Positions 33,922-43,885 of a stretch of DNA of 64,000 nt are shown here, piece by piece. Both the position numbers and the translations under genes were made by a program. Where the stretch lies: assembly GCA_963932465.1 (NCBI GenBank), contig OZ010791.1, positions 324,279,283 through 324,343,282 of the forward strand, read 5' to 3'. The stretch's first letter is position 1. Every line of letters starts with the position of its first letter. The notes below the pieces were generated by a model, which searched no databases, had not been told where the DNA came from, and was given only the letters and a program-made list of their open reading frames with translations. This stretch comes from Maratus speciosus (Eukaryota; Arthropoda; Arachnida; Araneae; Salticidae).

Positions 33922-34085
33922 CAGTGTTGAATTCAAACACTTTTCTCCGGGAGGGATTTCAGTGGCTCTGGGGGAGGGGGGGGGATTGCACCTTTTGACC
34001 ATTGAAAACACAAAATCTCAAATCTTCCGGGGGGTGTGGCATCTCATTATTCAGGGGAGAAATGTCTCCCCTGAATTCAACACTG
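33922..34085. mobile_element. hAT-type MITE nested in tandem unit 2 (164 bp)
   Basis: CAGTGTTGAATTCA at the left is inverted at the right (GAATTCAACACTG). Flanked by GTGCAAAC (33914-33921) and GTACAAAC (34086-34093), an 8-bp duplication with one mismatch. Unit 1 (near 33648) shows the uninterrupted TGTGCAAACATACAATG, i.e. an empty site. Confidence 0.8.
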
Positions 34086-34336
34086 GTACAAACATGCAAT
34101 GAATATATAAAAATAAATTCCCAATAGCAAAATTTAGTGTTATTTTCAAAGCAAAGGAACATTTGTTAAATAAATGTTTCTCACACTGTAAATCACATAT
34201 TAAAATTCTTAAGAAAATTATTAAAAAAAATTTCTTTATGAATTATGCATGAAAAGTAAATAATTTCAAAGGGTATATTGGCATTAGTTTTATTTACAAA
34301 TACCAACAACTGTTCACTACTTCCAAAACTGCTCAA

Positions 34337-34500
34337 ACCAGTGTTGAATTGAGACACTTTTCACCGGGAGGGACTTTTGTAGCTCCGGGGGAGGGGGGGG
34401 GGGGAATTACACTTTTTGACCATTGAAAACAAAATATCAAATCTTCCGGAGGGACATCTCATTGCTCTGTGGATTAATCTCCTTCCCCAGGGCCCAGGGT
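34337..34500. mobile_element. Second copy of the CAGTGTTGAATT MITE, right end lost
   Basis: AACCAGTGTTGAATTGAGAC sits at the same place in tandem unit 3 as the intact MITE in unit 2, and the inner CTTTTTGACCATTGAAAAC and ATCTTCCGG blocks follow. The right terminal repeat is replaced by unrelated sequence. Shared position suggests the unit was duplicated after the MITE had inserted. Confidence 0.65.
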
Positions 34501-35015
34501 TCGTAAATATCATGATATTTTCGAAAATATAAAAAATATCCGATATTTTCAAAATAGTCAACTTACTGCTGACAATAAATATTTTTAAGCATAATATAAA
34601 TTAGAAACTAAAACATATTGCACTTATCATGAAAACTTAATCAAACAATATTCTAAAAATGCATTTTTTTTTTCTTTAGAACAAAATTGGAGATCAACTA
34701 ATTGAAAACAGATACATTTTGCTTTATACACTTGTTTAAAAACAAATTACGACAACCAGGCGCAAAACAATACCTTTTCTGATATTTTTTGCTAGTTTTT
34801 CACTCATATTTTGTTTCTTAAACAGACATAATTAAAACTTTATGGGAAAAACTCGCGTTTGTTTACAATATGCTTCACTGTCACGGCGCTAAAAGCTTTC
34901 AAAATGTCCAGTCGGTGTTAACATGCGCGCCACCTTGCGGCGTCCTCATTTCACGACCAAAAAAAAAGCGTTATGGTAACCAATGAACGGCACACTATCT
35001 ATTCTAGCCACTGTA

Positions 35016-35333
35016 GTTAAAATAAGTAAACGAAAATAAAATACATAATTAATAAGTTCAGTTTTTGATAATGTACTACTTATTTAATTTTTAGCAAATT
35101 ATAATTTTACATTTTATTATGCCGAAAATTTTGGGTAACTGAAAGGAAGTTTGGTTTATATTCTCGGAGGAGGAGAGGGGGGGGGGGTGTCACTCAAAGG
35201 GTTAAAAGTACTTAATATAATTTTATGTAGAGGGCCAGTGACGATGTCTGCGGACCAGTAAACTCTGATGTTTACTGTTCCTTGTGATCAGTGATTTTTT
35301 TTTAATCATTTCTACCGCTGTTTTGATATTTGC
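35016..35333. repeat. Duplicated segment X, copy B (right part)
   Basis: Continuation of the copy that begins at 33178. It includes the inverted end CACTCAAAGGG with TTAA at 35202-35205 and the following GGGCCAGTGACGATGTCTGC flank, as in copy A. Confidence 0.85.
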
Positions 35334-35609
35334 GACCCTGCAAAAATTTATTTTTTATCATAAGCGATAAAAATAAGAGTATTTTATGAACTTTTTTGTA
35401 TTTTAATATCACCCCCCCCCCCCCCTTCTGCCTGTTTTTTTTTCTTTTTAAATATCCCAGCAGTAGGGGTTGTTTTGTGTGTTAATAAACGAAAGCGTTA
35501 AAAGATGTTTTTTGTTTAGTATCCTTAAATCTTGACTGAATGATACTAAAGCATTTTGGATTTTGGCTGCCAGACTGCTTGGTTTCAGAAACAAAATACT
35601 ACTACATAC

Positions 35610-37004
35610 TAAGGTGTAAAAAAATCATGATTTTTTGGAACAGATATCATATTCGCCCCATATTGGCGCGATTTTTTTCTGTCGCCAATATCATATAGGC
35701 AACAGGTACTTAACTTGCGCCAAAGTGCTTGATGTGGTAACCCGGATTATGTTGTTTATGCTGTTGATGTTTTCGCCAAATTGGCAAGCGAAAAAAATCG
35801 CGCCAATATGGGGCGAATATGACATCTGTACAGATTTTTTTAATTTAAATCAGATTTTTTTTATTTTTTTCCCTGTGTTAAAATATTAAACATTTACCAA
35901 GAATTAAGCATTTCAAAAATGAACAACCCTTCAGTTACTAACATAATCTATGTTTTTTTGCTTTAATTAATAAAATTTTAATTATGCAATTATAGAATTT
36001 ACAAAAAACTGCAAATTAAAAATTTCTTTAGTAACATACAACATTATGTGCATTAATATTTTGTAATAATTATGTAAACCAATATTAAATACTGCTTACA
36101 TTTTAAAGTTATTGATAAATTGCATTTAATTTTAAATTGATGATACAGATTAAATTTTGTAATTATTAAACAATTAACTAAGAACACAATCTACATTTTT
36201 GAAAAAGTGATTGAAAAAAGGTGATAAATAATAGTTTGATAAATACATAAAGCAGCCAGTAATTTTACACAGGTTCTAAAGCGTATGTATATCAAATCGA
36301 TCAAAAATTGTAGCAATGTATACAGCAAATTCACACATAATTTAAAAATAGATTACAAAAATTGTATTTTTGAAACTTAAATCGGATTTTTTTCCCCATA
36401 ACATTAAAATATTTGAATAGCTACTAAATATTATAATGTTTTGAAGTTATTTAACATTTAGTTAGACTTTTTTTTTTAAATGTATAATACTTCTTTTTAC
36501 ACAGTTTAATATTTTTATAATTAACAATAACAAATATTACATTTTTTACAAGTGATTTAGTGATCGTTTTCATTACTGATTATAATGCTTTTTCACACTA
36601 TTTTAAAAAATCAGAAAATATGTGATTTTATCATCTGATTCAAATCAATTGATTAAAATCATTGACACTCTATTGCTATGTTTATTGTATAGTATAAAAG
36701 AATGAATAACTTGATTATTAAAAGGAAATTATGGCATTGTAAATTATATTAGATTGAAATATCATTTTTAAATTAAATGCTTTTTATGTTTGTTAGATAA
36801 AAACCATGCTTTTTACAAACTTACTGTACTTAAAATTTCACAATACTCAGGAATTATGCTTAGAAACAATTATTTAAAGCTTTGTTTTGTGTATTCATAA
36901 GTCACAATACCTGTAGTCAATGATTTTTTAAAAAAAATCACTTGATTAAAATCATGATTTAAATCGCTGATTTAAATCAACTGATTTAAATCGTTGACAC
37001 CCTA
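35610..37004. mobile_element. hAT-like non-autonomous element (1395 bp)
   Basis: Left end TAAGGTGT and inverted right end TAGGGTGTCAACGATTTAAA are flanked by CTACATAC (35602-35609, 37005-37012), an exact 8-bp duplication. The right side is rich in GATTTAAATC words. An internal CATTGACACTCTA near 36659 looks like an older copy of the same end. No transposase ORF. Confidence 0.8.
35640..35829. mobile_element. Near-perfect inverted-repeat MITE (190 bp) nested in the hAT-like element
   Basis: About 40-bp arms (ACAGATATCATATTCGCCCC onwards) pair with one mismatch at 35790-35829. The element interrupts an ATGATTTTTT ... GATTTTTTTAATTT stretch of its host. The 84-aa ORF at 35635-35889 reads through both arms and is an artefact of the palindrome. 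The target duplication is unclear. Confidence 0.8.
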
Positions 37005-37264
37005 CTACATACAGACTTGCCAAGCTCCGAAATCCAAAAATCAGAAATGAAATCAATTTTTTTTTTCAGTTTTAAATTGCGCTTTGTTGTCATATAAGAT
37101 TAAATATAAACAATTACACAGACTATTAAAAAAGGTGCATTACAATCAAGAGCACGGGAAAACGTGTGTAAATCAGAAGCATTGTCAAATGAAAAAGGTA
37201 ATAACATCAGAAAGAATGAAATAGGTACTTACATATTTCCGGAAAAAATGTATTTATTCCACGG

Positions 37265-37650
37265 ATAATGCGGTGTGCAATGGCGGGCGACCGCTTCCTT
37301 CTTCCTCGCGAACAGCCATCAACAACAACATCGTCTTCATCCGGGATCTTCGTAGCTCTCGTGTTTCAACCAATCAGATTCACGTTTCCAGAAAAACTGC
37401 GTTTTCTGGTATATTTCACCGTGATTTGATATCGGGCCGTTACCTGTTGCACATGACTATGCGATTAGCACATTTTCCTCGGTAATTATGCACATAATGA
37501 TACCTTTTACCCGAGGAAATAGTGCCCATCGAAAACCGGTTCTCAGGTACTGCTCGCAAGGATATACCTGTGTTATTACTCGAGCACATTTCGAGGAATT
37601 GATGAAAGGCCGAGAAAAATACGATCTGTCGATGCTACTAGGGTAAGGTC
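37265..37650. promoter_or_regulatory. CpG-dense, GC-richer stretch with CCAAT word; possible promoter/first exon or repeat
   Basis: Stands out from its AT-rich surroundings, with many CpG between 37265 and 37460 and CAACCAATCAG near 37368, a CCAAT-box-like word. A ~52-codon open frame ending at TAA 37643 contains ATG 37497-37499 and reads ...VLRYCSQGYTCVITR, HFEELMKGREKYDLSMLLG, with GTAAGG (37643-37648) as a possible splice donor. However, its last ~180 bp share ordered blocks with 8145-8330 inverted, which argues for a dispersed repeat. Both readings are open; no family recognised. Confidence 0.25.
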
Positions 37651-38386
37651 TTCAACCTTTTTTTAAGAATGTTTCTTTAACGTAATATGAATTATTAATA
37701 GACTTTATGTATCCATAAGATGCTGAATTGATATTTCACTATTAAAAAGTTTCTACAAGAAAATGTGCTAAAAAAAGTCGCTTTATTAATTTGAAATCCC
37801 TAAAAAAAAATTGAGTAAATTTAATTTAATCTTCTGAGCACACTTTTCCTATGATTTCCAAAATTTTTATCATAACTAGAGATCAATGGAGATATTTAAG
37901 CTTCTATAACTCAGAGAAATGGCCAAGGGATTGTATTCATCCAAGTTGCAGGATCTTGTGGACACCGTTTTTTTTTTTTTTAATATTAAAAAATCTATTA
38001 TAATTTCTGAGTAGTAACCATCCTTTATTGAACAATGGATCCCGTGATTAAATTAATAATATTTTTTTATTCAAAATGCATACTAGGATTTTCTAATAGT
38101 TATTTAACCACGGAAAGCCTGTCATTAAATAAAGCGAAGATTATTAGCCGAAAAATACGGTGTAGATTTTGGAAATGAAAACACGCTAGCTGCGCGATTC
38201 TACAGCTTGCAAGATTGTAATCCAGAAGTGTCATCCAGTTTGTATTCCTTGAAAAAAAAAGATCATGTTTTCCAATCAACAACAAAATATCCGCAATTTT
38301 TTTTTCTTCTGATATTTATCGCTTTCTTTTCTCAAGTTGTTTTTAAAAACCACAGTTTCAATTATAGGTTCAATCAGGGCCGGCTT

Positions 38387-39257
38387 TAAAGCGGTAGCGA
38401 GAGGCAAGGTACTAAAAGTCAAAGGATTCAAAATGTGTAAAATATTTGGTTAAAATCTAAACGGTTATCATTCAAAGAAGCGATGAAAAAAATCTAGCCC
38501 AGGGCGCCGCGACGCGACTACTAAAGCTTTCCCTAGGTGCATGTTTTCTCTCTCAATCGCATCCAAAGATGCCCACTTTGGTTTCCGATCCTGAAATTGT
38601 TTCGATGTATCTTTAATTTCTTTGTTGTAACATAGCTACCTTCATAAGTATGGGCCACAATATTAATGACGGACTCATCACTCCAAAATTAGATCTACCA
38701 CTCTAAGATTTAGTATAAAACTTTTAATAGATCATATAAAAGATACAAGGATACGTCATTTAACGCGACTATGTACAATTATAATACATATGTACAGACT
38801 TTAGGAACTTCAGAAGAAATCCGCTAATTCGAAAACATTTCATCACATCCCTCCGCATCTCCTTTTAACCCCGGGGAAAAAACAAGACAGCGGGCATTTC
38901 GTAACCTCTCCATTGCATGCCGTAGAAATCTCCTTTTCAACACTGCGAGCAAATCTAACGCAAGGGATGATAGCATAAAACTATTTGGCAGCCACTGTAA
39001 TAAGGAGCTATCGTCTAGTGCTGCCATCTAGTGTAGCAATATTTAAATATTTGTTACAGTAATAAGAAATATCTTTCTTGGGCTGTCTGTCTAGTGATTG
39101 TTGATTACTCCCTAAATGAATTATTGAAATTTTGTACACCAGTCAGAATGCAAGTGTACAACGAGAGAAAAAAATATTAAGCGTCTTAGGCACTTAGGGG
39201 CGCGAAGATTTCCCTGGCCCTCGGGCCGATGGGCCGGCGAGCTAGTCCGAGCCTGCA
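38387..39257. mobile_element. Possible hAT-type element remains with CAGGGCCGG/CAGGCTCGG ends
   Basis: Left CAGGGCCGGCTTTAAAG and right end (inverted) CAGGCTCGGACTAG resemble hAT terminal repeats and the single end at 5637. GGGCGC-rich words lie near both ends (38504, 39190). No matching target duplication was found, so this may be two unrelated pieces. Confidence 0.35.
38636..39058. mobile_element. Candidate solo LTR (423 bp)
   Basis: Begins TGTAACATAG and ends TTTGTTACA, i.e. TG...CA with short inverted ends TGTAACA/TGTTACA as in many Ty3/Gypsy or BEL LTRs. It includes CTGCCATCTAGTGTAGC near the end. I could not find a clean 4-6-bp flanking duplication, so confidence is low. The 67-aa minus ORF inside has no recognisable motif. 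Confidence 0.3.
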
Positions 39258-39541
39258 ATAGTAAGATAGTACCATATAATTGTTCGCATTAACTTACAAA
39301 AGTATGTAATAGATATATTACATAGTTCAAAAACTCTAAATCTATTATTTCATAATTTTTTTAAATAAATTCTTTAATGTTGTAAAAATGTGTGCTAGTT
39401 TTAATAAAGGCTCATACATTTTAAAGCATATGTTTTCACATTTGCTACAAATTTTAAAGGCATAAGGTGAAACAGAAGCATAGGGTGATAAATTAGAGTT
39501 TCAATGAAAACAGTCTAACCAATCCCCGATTAATATTACTT

Positions 39542-40445
39542 TCTTCTATCTTTACAAGACAAAAGTACTGGATTCATGAAAATTTTCGAATTTTGGTTTT
39601 CGACGGATTTACCCGTTTTAGTGGTCAGTGAACCGGAAAACATGTTTTTACAAAATGTCTGTCTGTGTGTGACACAAATTTTGTGGGCGCTCTATCTCAA
39701 GAACTAATGAACAGAATTTAATAAAAATTTATATTCAGTTAGTCTCTGATATAAATTGGTGCTGATTAGTTTTTGGTGTAAATCGCTCAACAGGTGGCGC
39801 TGCTATGCATCATTTTTCACAATTTCCACAATAGCTCAATCTCCAGCACAAATTCACGGATTTTAATCAAACTTCAGATTCAGTTAGTCCTTGACAGGTA
39901 TTGACATTTTATACATTATGGCGTAAATCGCTCAACAGGTGCTCAACAATCGCTCAAGTACTATGCTACATTTTTTGCGATTTCCGCAATAGCTTTATCT
40001 CAAGAACTAATGGTTGGATTTTCAATAAACTTCAGATTCATGTATACATTGATATGAATTACTGCTGTTTATGTTTTGGTGCAACTCGCTCAATAGGGGG
40101 CGCTGCTATGTCGCATTATTTAGAATTTCCACTGTAGCTCTATCTCATTAAATAATGCATGAATTTTCATCAAACTTCAGATTCAGGTATACCTTGATAT
40201 CAATTAGTGTTATTTATGTGTTGGTGCAAATCGTTCAATAGGTGGCCCTGCTATGCTACGTTACTTCAGACTTTCCGCTATAGCTCTATCCCAAGAACTA
40301 ATGCACGAATTTTCATCAAACTTCAAATTCCGATATACTTTTATATGAATTGGTGCTAAATTGAAGTAATTTCTTGTATTATTTAAATGATTTAATTGAC
40401 GTGATTTATACAGAAGAAAATTTCGTGATGACCGCAACATACTAG
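39542..40445. mobile_element. Dispersed element B, four ~145-bp subunits, related to 3096-4155
   Basis: Starts TCTTCTATCTTTACAAG and ends GACCGCAACATACTAG, matching element A end to end. Subunit markers (AATCGCTCAACAGGTGGCGC or variants) lie at about 39781, 39925, 40083 and 40228. It has one subunit fewer than element A, consistent with unequal exchange or replication slippage in the array. Confidence 0.65.
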
Positions 40446-40685
40446 TTTTTATTTGTTTCACATAATCAATTTTCAAATACTGTTATGAAGAAATAACATT
40501 TATTTATTATCGGAGACTACGCTCGGTTATGAGGTTTTTAGCTTCGCTTCACTTGTGGCTTTGTACCTCTAATGATCCAAATTGCTAATACAGTTCTCTA
40601 TAAACAGTTCTTTCAGTTAACTTTACATCCACAGATGAGAGTTTGCTTTCATTGAGATTAAATTCCAGGAGGAACTCACCTTACA

Positions 40686-41420
40686 TCAGAATCTGTTGGT
40701 TCTCAGTAGAAAAGAAACAAGGTGCTTGGAGGTAGATTTGCCCGCTACAGCCAGGTCACATATATTATGGAAAGTCATACTGTCAGCAGACAGATCTAAT
40801 CGCTGATAGAGTTGGGCTCGCTCTGTGTGAAACTTTTGGCATTCTAGAAGATAATGATCGGTGGTTTCCGGGACTTGACACTCTGAGCAGAGGGATGAAT
40901 TCCATAGGCCAAAACGGTGAAGTTGTGCCATGGTAGGCAACGAGCCGGTCTGTAGCCTAGCTAGTAGCACCTCTCTCCTCTTCAGAGCTTCAGATTCCTG
41001 TAGTCCTAAAGTCAGCAATGCATCCACTCGCCAACCACTCTTCGGTGATTCTCTCTTTGTACCACTTTCTGAAATAGGCTATGATATCTTCAGGTGAGAT
41101 TAGCCTGATAGATCCCGCTGGGTTCTTTAGGTGGCGAGCAAGTTCATCTGCCAATTCGTTGTACTGAATTCCGCTATGTCCGGGTACCCAACTAACTTCG
41201 ATCGCTTCAAGATGTGAGCTTGTCTGGACTATAACGTCATGTAGAAAGACGATTACATTTGGAGATTTGTAGTCCACTGCTTCAAGGGCTGAGATCACTG
41301 ATCAGCTATCGGAGAGTAAGAGAAGTTTCCCGCTGCTAGGTGTGTACTGAAGAGCTTTCCAATGGGGAAGAGCTTCTGCCGTAAAAATTGAGTTCAGGTG
41401 ATGCAATTCCCAAGATTGTC
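40686..41420 (-). pseudogene. LINE RNase H domain and C-terminus, broken
   Basis: The frame at 41298-40990 contains VSWVPGHSGIQYNELADELAR, reduced here to its key parts WVPGHSG and NELAD, the fourth active-site region of RNase H. Upstream, remnants of the LSDS-type motif are interrupted by stops near 41300. The next frame (41027-40686) holds LLARLQTGSLPT, then CSECQVPETTDHYLLEC, a C..C....H...C pattern common after RNase H in I-like LINEs. Frame overlap at 41000 shows a frameshift. Confidence 0.8.
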
Positions 41421-41699
41421 CGCGACCCCTGTTGCCGTCCCAATGTCCAATGCTAGTCCTGGATGGACTTTTAGAGGCACCAGTCTCTATTATGTGCCAA
41501 TTCTTACAATTGTCTAAATTCTGCGCAAACTCTGCCGCCGTTGGAGGGCCTCTGGAGCCAATGATTTGCCCTGGAAGGGATATTTAGTATAATAATAATC
41601 GACCTGATGGCTGCTTTGGGTTTCCGGGATGAGAATCCACTTGATTATTTCTGTCGATGTTATTTTGAGCTGGTTCAGTAGTTCCCGTGCCTCATCGGA

Positions 41700-43172
41700 A
41701 AATATAGACGTGCTTTCTGTAAACTAAGCTTCCAACGGCAACATCTTACCAAGAAACAGTTGTCTAATTAGGAAGATTTTACGATGAAGGTCGTGGGAGT
41801 CCTGTAAACTGGCTGCTTTCGTAATCCGTCTCAGTATGGGGATCGGAGTCCATTTAGGGAGTCCAGTTGCGGCCCGCAAGGCCCCATGTTGGATTGGTTC
41901 GAGTTTCTGCCTGGTAGTTTTGCTTGCCAACGAGTGCAGCGGACTTCCGAAGTGTAACGCGCTGATTACAGTTGACTGGTCTATGTGGAGGAGATCTCTG
42001 GTAGCGATACCTCTGTATGGGCTGGTAATAAATTTGAAAACATTAAGCTTGCGTAAAGTTTTTTTTTTAATCTCGCCTACGTGAGAATTCCAGGTCAAAT
42101 TGTTAGAAAACTTTAGGCCGAGGATCTTCATAGAGTCGACCCAGGGAATCGGTTGCCACCCTAAGTAGACAATGTCATTTGGTTTGAATCTCTTGTTTGA
42201 CATGTGAATTATTGCGCTTTTACTTGCATTGAAGTGGAGATTCCAATACTTTCCGCAAGTTGCTACATAGGAGTGTTTTCTGTAGTTTCTTTAGCACATC
42301 TTCATATACCGGGCCTGAGGCATAGACGTACGCGTTAACAGCATAGACTATTCCATCCACTCCCAGCTCAAGTACCTCAAAGAAATCGCTCATATAAAAT
42401 TAATATATTAGCCGTGAGAGGGCGCACCCCTGAGGCACGCCAGCTTCTAGAGCTTTTGGGTCCGAAAGGACCATCTTCCAACGAACTTGAAAGGTGCGGG
42501 GTGCATTAAAGTAATGGATTCACTTCGTAAGATGTCCGTCAACCCCAGCTTCCAACAGCTTCAAGGCCAGGCTATCGTGCTTTATCGAGTCATACGCTCC
42601 AGAGATATCCAGGGCGACCAGGAGAATGTAAAATTTATTTTCACGTGCGTTGTGGAGATGGCTACAAAGTTTTGTGAGGGCAACTGTGCAGTCCCGGAAC
42701 GGGATGAATCCAAAATGATTCAGATGGAACAGTTACGTCTCCAAGATCCGGGTAGTGAGACGCTCCAAGAGGATCCGCTTGAAAACTTTTCCAACCGATG
42801 AGGCGAGGAAAATTGGCCTGTAGGACTCTACATGTGTTGTATCTTTTCCAGGTTTAAGGACTGGGATAATAATCGACTACCGCCATTGGCGTGGATGTTC
42901 CCCGTTTCCCAGATTCTATTGAATAGCCGCAGGAGATGATCTCTTCCGCTACCATCCAAATTTCGCAAGAAGCGCAGAGGGATACCATCCTTCCATGGAG
43001 TTTTCATTTTTGAATTCTTTAAAGCTCTGTCTTGCTCATCTTTCTGAAATGGTCGTCGTATATTGGGGTCTACATTTGAACTGAAGTCCAGCGGAATTCT
43101 CTTTCCTGTTTCACGGCTGAAGAAGCGCGCAAATGCATTTGCTTCCGCCGCAGAGTCCAGTTGTGTGTGCAT
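41700..43172 (-). pseudogene. LINE reverse transcriptase, catalytically dead
   Basis: Recognisable blocks: KTPWKDGIPLRFLRNL (start of RT, usually K.APGPDGIP) near 43000; LVALDISGAYDSIKH (motif A, first Asp kept) near 42610; GVPQGCALS (motif B) near 42430; and motif C near 42325-42350, where the expected YADD reads YAVN. Both catalytic aspartates of motif C are thus replaced. An in-frame TGA/TAG class stop follows the GVDGHLTK block, and frame changes separate the blocks. 41724-42203 (YLGWQPIPWVDSMKILGLKF ... RKLEPIQHGALRAATG style) is the conserved region downstream of the catalytic core. Confidence 0.8.
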
Positions 43173-43885
43173 TGAGAGGTGGAGGGTGTTGTACGAGTCA
43201 AGGGCGAGGAAATGTCTATCTTAAAGATTTTTGAAAATCCGATAAATTCTGCTTGATTTCGAAGAGTCCTTACAGACGTTGCCCCAATATATACGCCGGC
43301 CTCTCTAATCTCCCTTTTAAGGCAGGCCCTCACTTTCTTATACTTTATCCACATCATGGAAGAAAGAAGGCGCTTTGCTAGACGAAGGAACTTGCGTTTT
43401 TGTCCAAGCAGGAAACTTAGCCGACTGTCCCACCAATCAGCTCTAATGCGCTTGTGGATTACCGTCATTATTTTGCCTGTTTCTAACGCCGAAACTCTGA
43501 TTTCCTGAAAGTCTGAATATGACGTCACTGGCTCGTTACTAAAGCTCTTTTCTGAGACTAGGGTAATCCTATGCCAGTCATACCTGGTCCGAGCTATTCC
43601 TCGAACACCATCTGAAGACAAAAAGAGAGAAACTGGAGAATGATCACTATCGAACAGGTCTGCAGATACGGAGATACGTATGTCACCGAAGATATCAGGG
43701 GATGAGAGGGTTAGATCAATGATAGAGGCTGCCCCGCCAGGGCTGAAATGAGTAGGAGTAGATGTGTTGAGGATACATTTATTATTATCACTGATCCATT
43801 CAGCTATGATATTTTCTGAAGGAGAGCCCAAGAGCCGCCCAACAGGGAGTGATGTACATTGAAATCCCCAAAAGAATAACATATT
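43070..43885 (-). pseudogene. LINE endonuclease (APE-type) C-terminal half and linker
   Basis: GDFNVHHSLLGGS is readable just inside the 5' end, then a +/-1 frame change leads to GSPSENIIAEWISDNN, FSPGGAASIIDLTLSSPDI and DSDHSPVSLFL. The GDFN and SDHSP motifs are the conserved Asp/Asn and Asp-His active-site elements of the LINE endonuclease. The following ~150 residues (RADWWDSRLSFLLGQKRKFL) are the usual linker before the reverse transcriptase. The N-terminal half of the endonuclease is absent. Confidence 0.8.

Larger units (their letters stand above)
33285..35015. mobile_element. Non-autonomous DNA element with 8-bp TSD (1731 bp), hAT-like
   Basis: Ends TACAGTGCCTAGAATATATA and TACAGTGGCTAGAATAGATA (inverted) continue as AGTGTGCCGTTC on both sides. 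The target duplication is GTTAAAAT (33277-33284, 35016-35023), and the paralogous empty site at 32030-32037 has that word once. An 8-bp duplication fits hAT (also P or Merlin). The interior consists of three ~260-bp tandem units (marked by TTCGCTTTAGCTTTATTTAC or a variant at about 33595, 33861 and 34276). No transposase is visible. Confidence 0.85.
40495..43885 (-). mobile_element. 5'-truncated, inactivated non-LTR retrotransposon (LINE) with RNase H
   Basis: Minus-strand remains, in order: endonuclease C-terminal half, reverse transcriptase, linker and RNase H. The 3' side ends in a TAATAAATAAA-like tail (about 40495-40510), reminiscent of I-type LINEs. The 5' side stops just before the GDFN motif of the endonuclease, the usual result of incomplete target-primed reverse transcription. 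G+C content is higher than its surroundings. Frameshifts and stops are spread throughout. The combination of AP endonuclease and RNase H points to the I/LOA-like groups rather than Jockey proper; the clade is inferred. Confidence 0.85.

Noticed and set aside
33285..35015. Assignment to Tc1/mariner because of TA next to CAGTG ends
   Set aside because: The duplicated neighbour segment shows the empty site GTTAAAAT, fixing the target duplication at 8 bp rather than TA.
35635..35889. 84-aa plus-strand ORF
   Set aside because: It spans both arms of a near-perfect inverted-repeat MITE; the reading is a by-product of the palindrome.
42487..42801. 104-aa plus-strand ORF
   Set aside because: It is antisense to the LINE reverse transcriptase remnant, which has clear RT motifs on the other strand.
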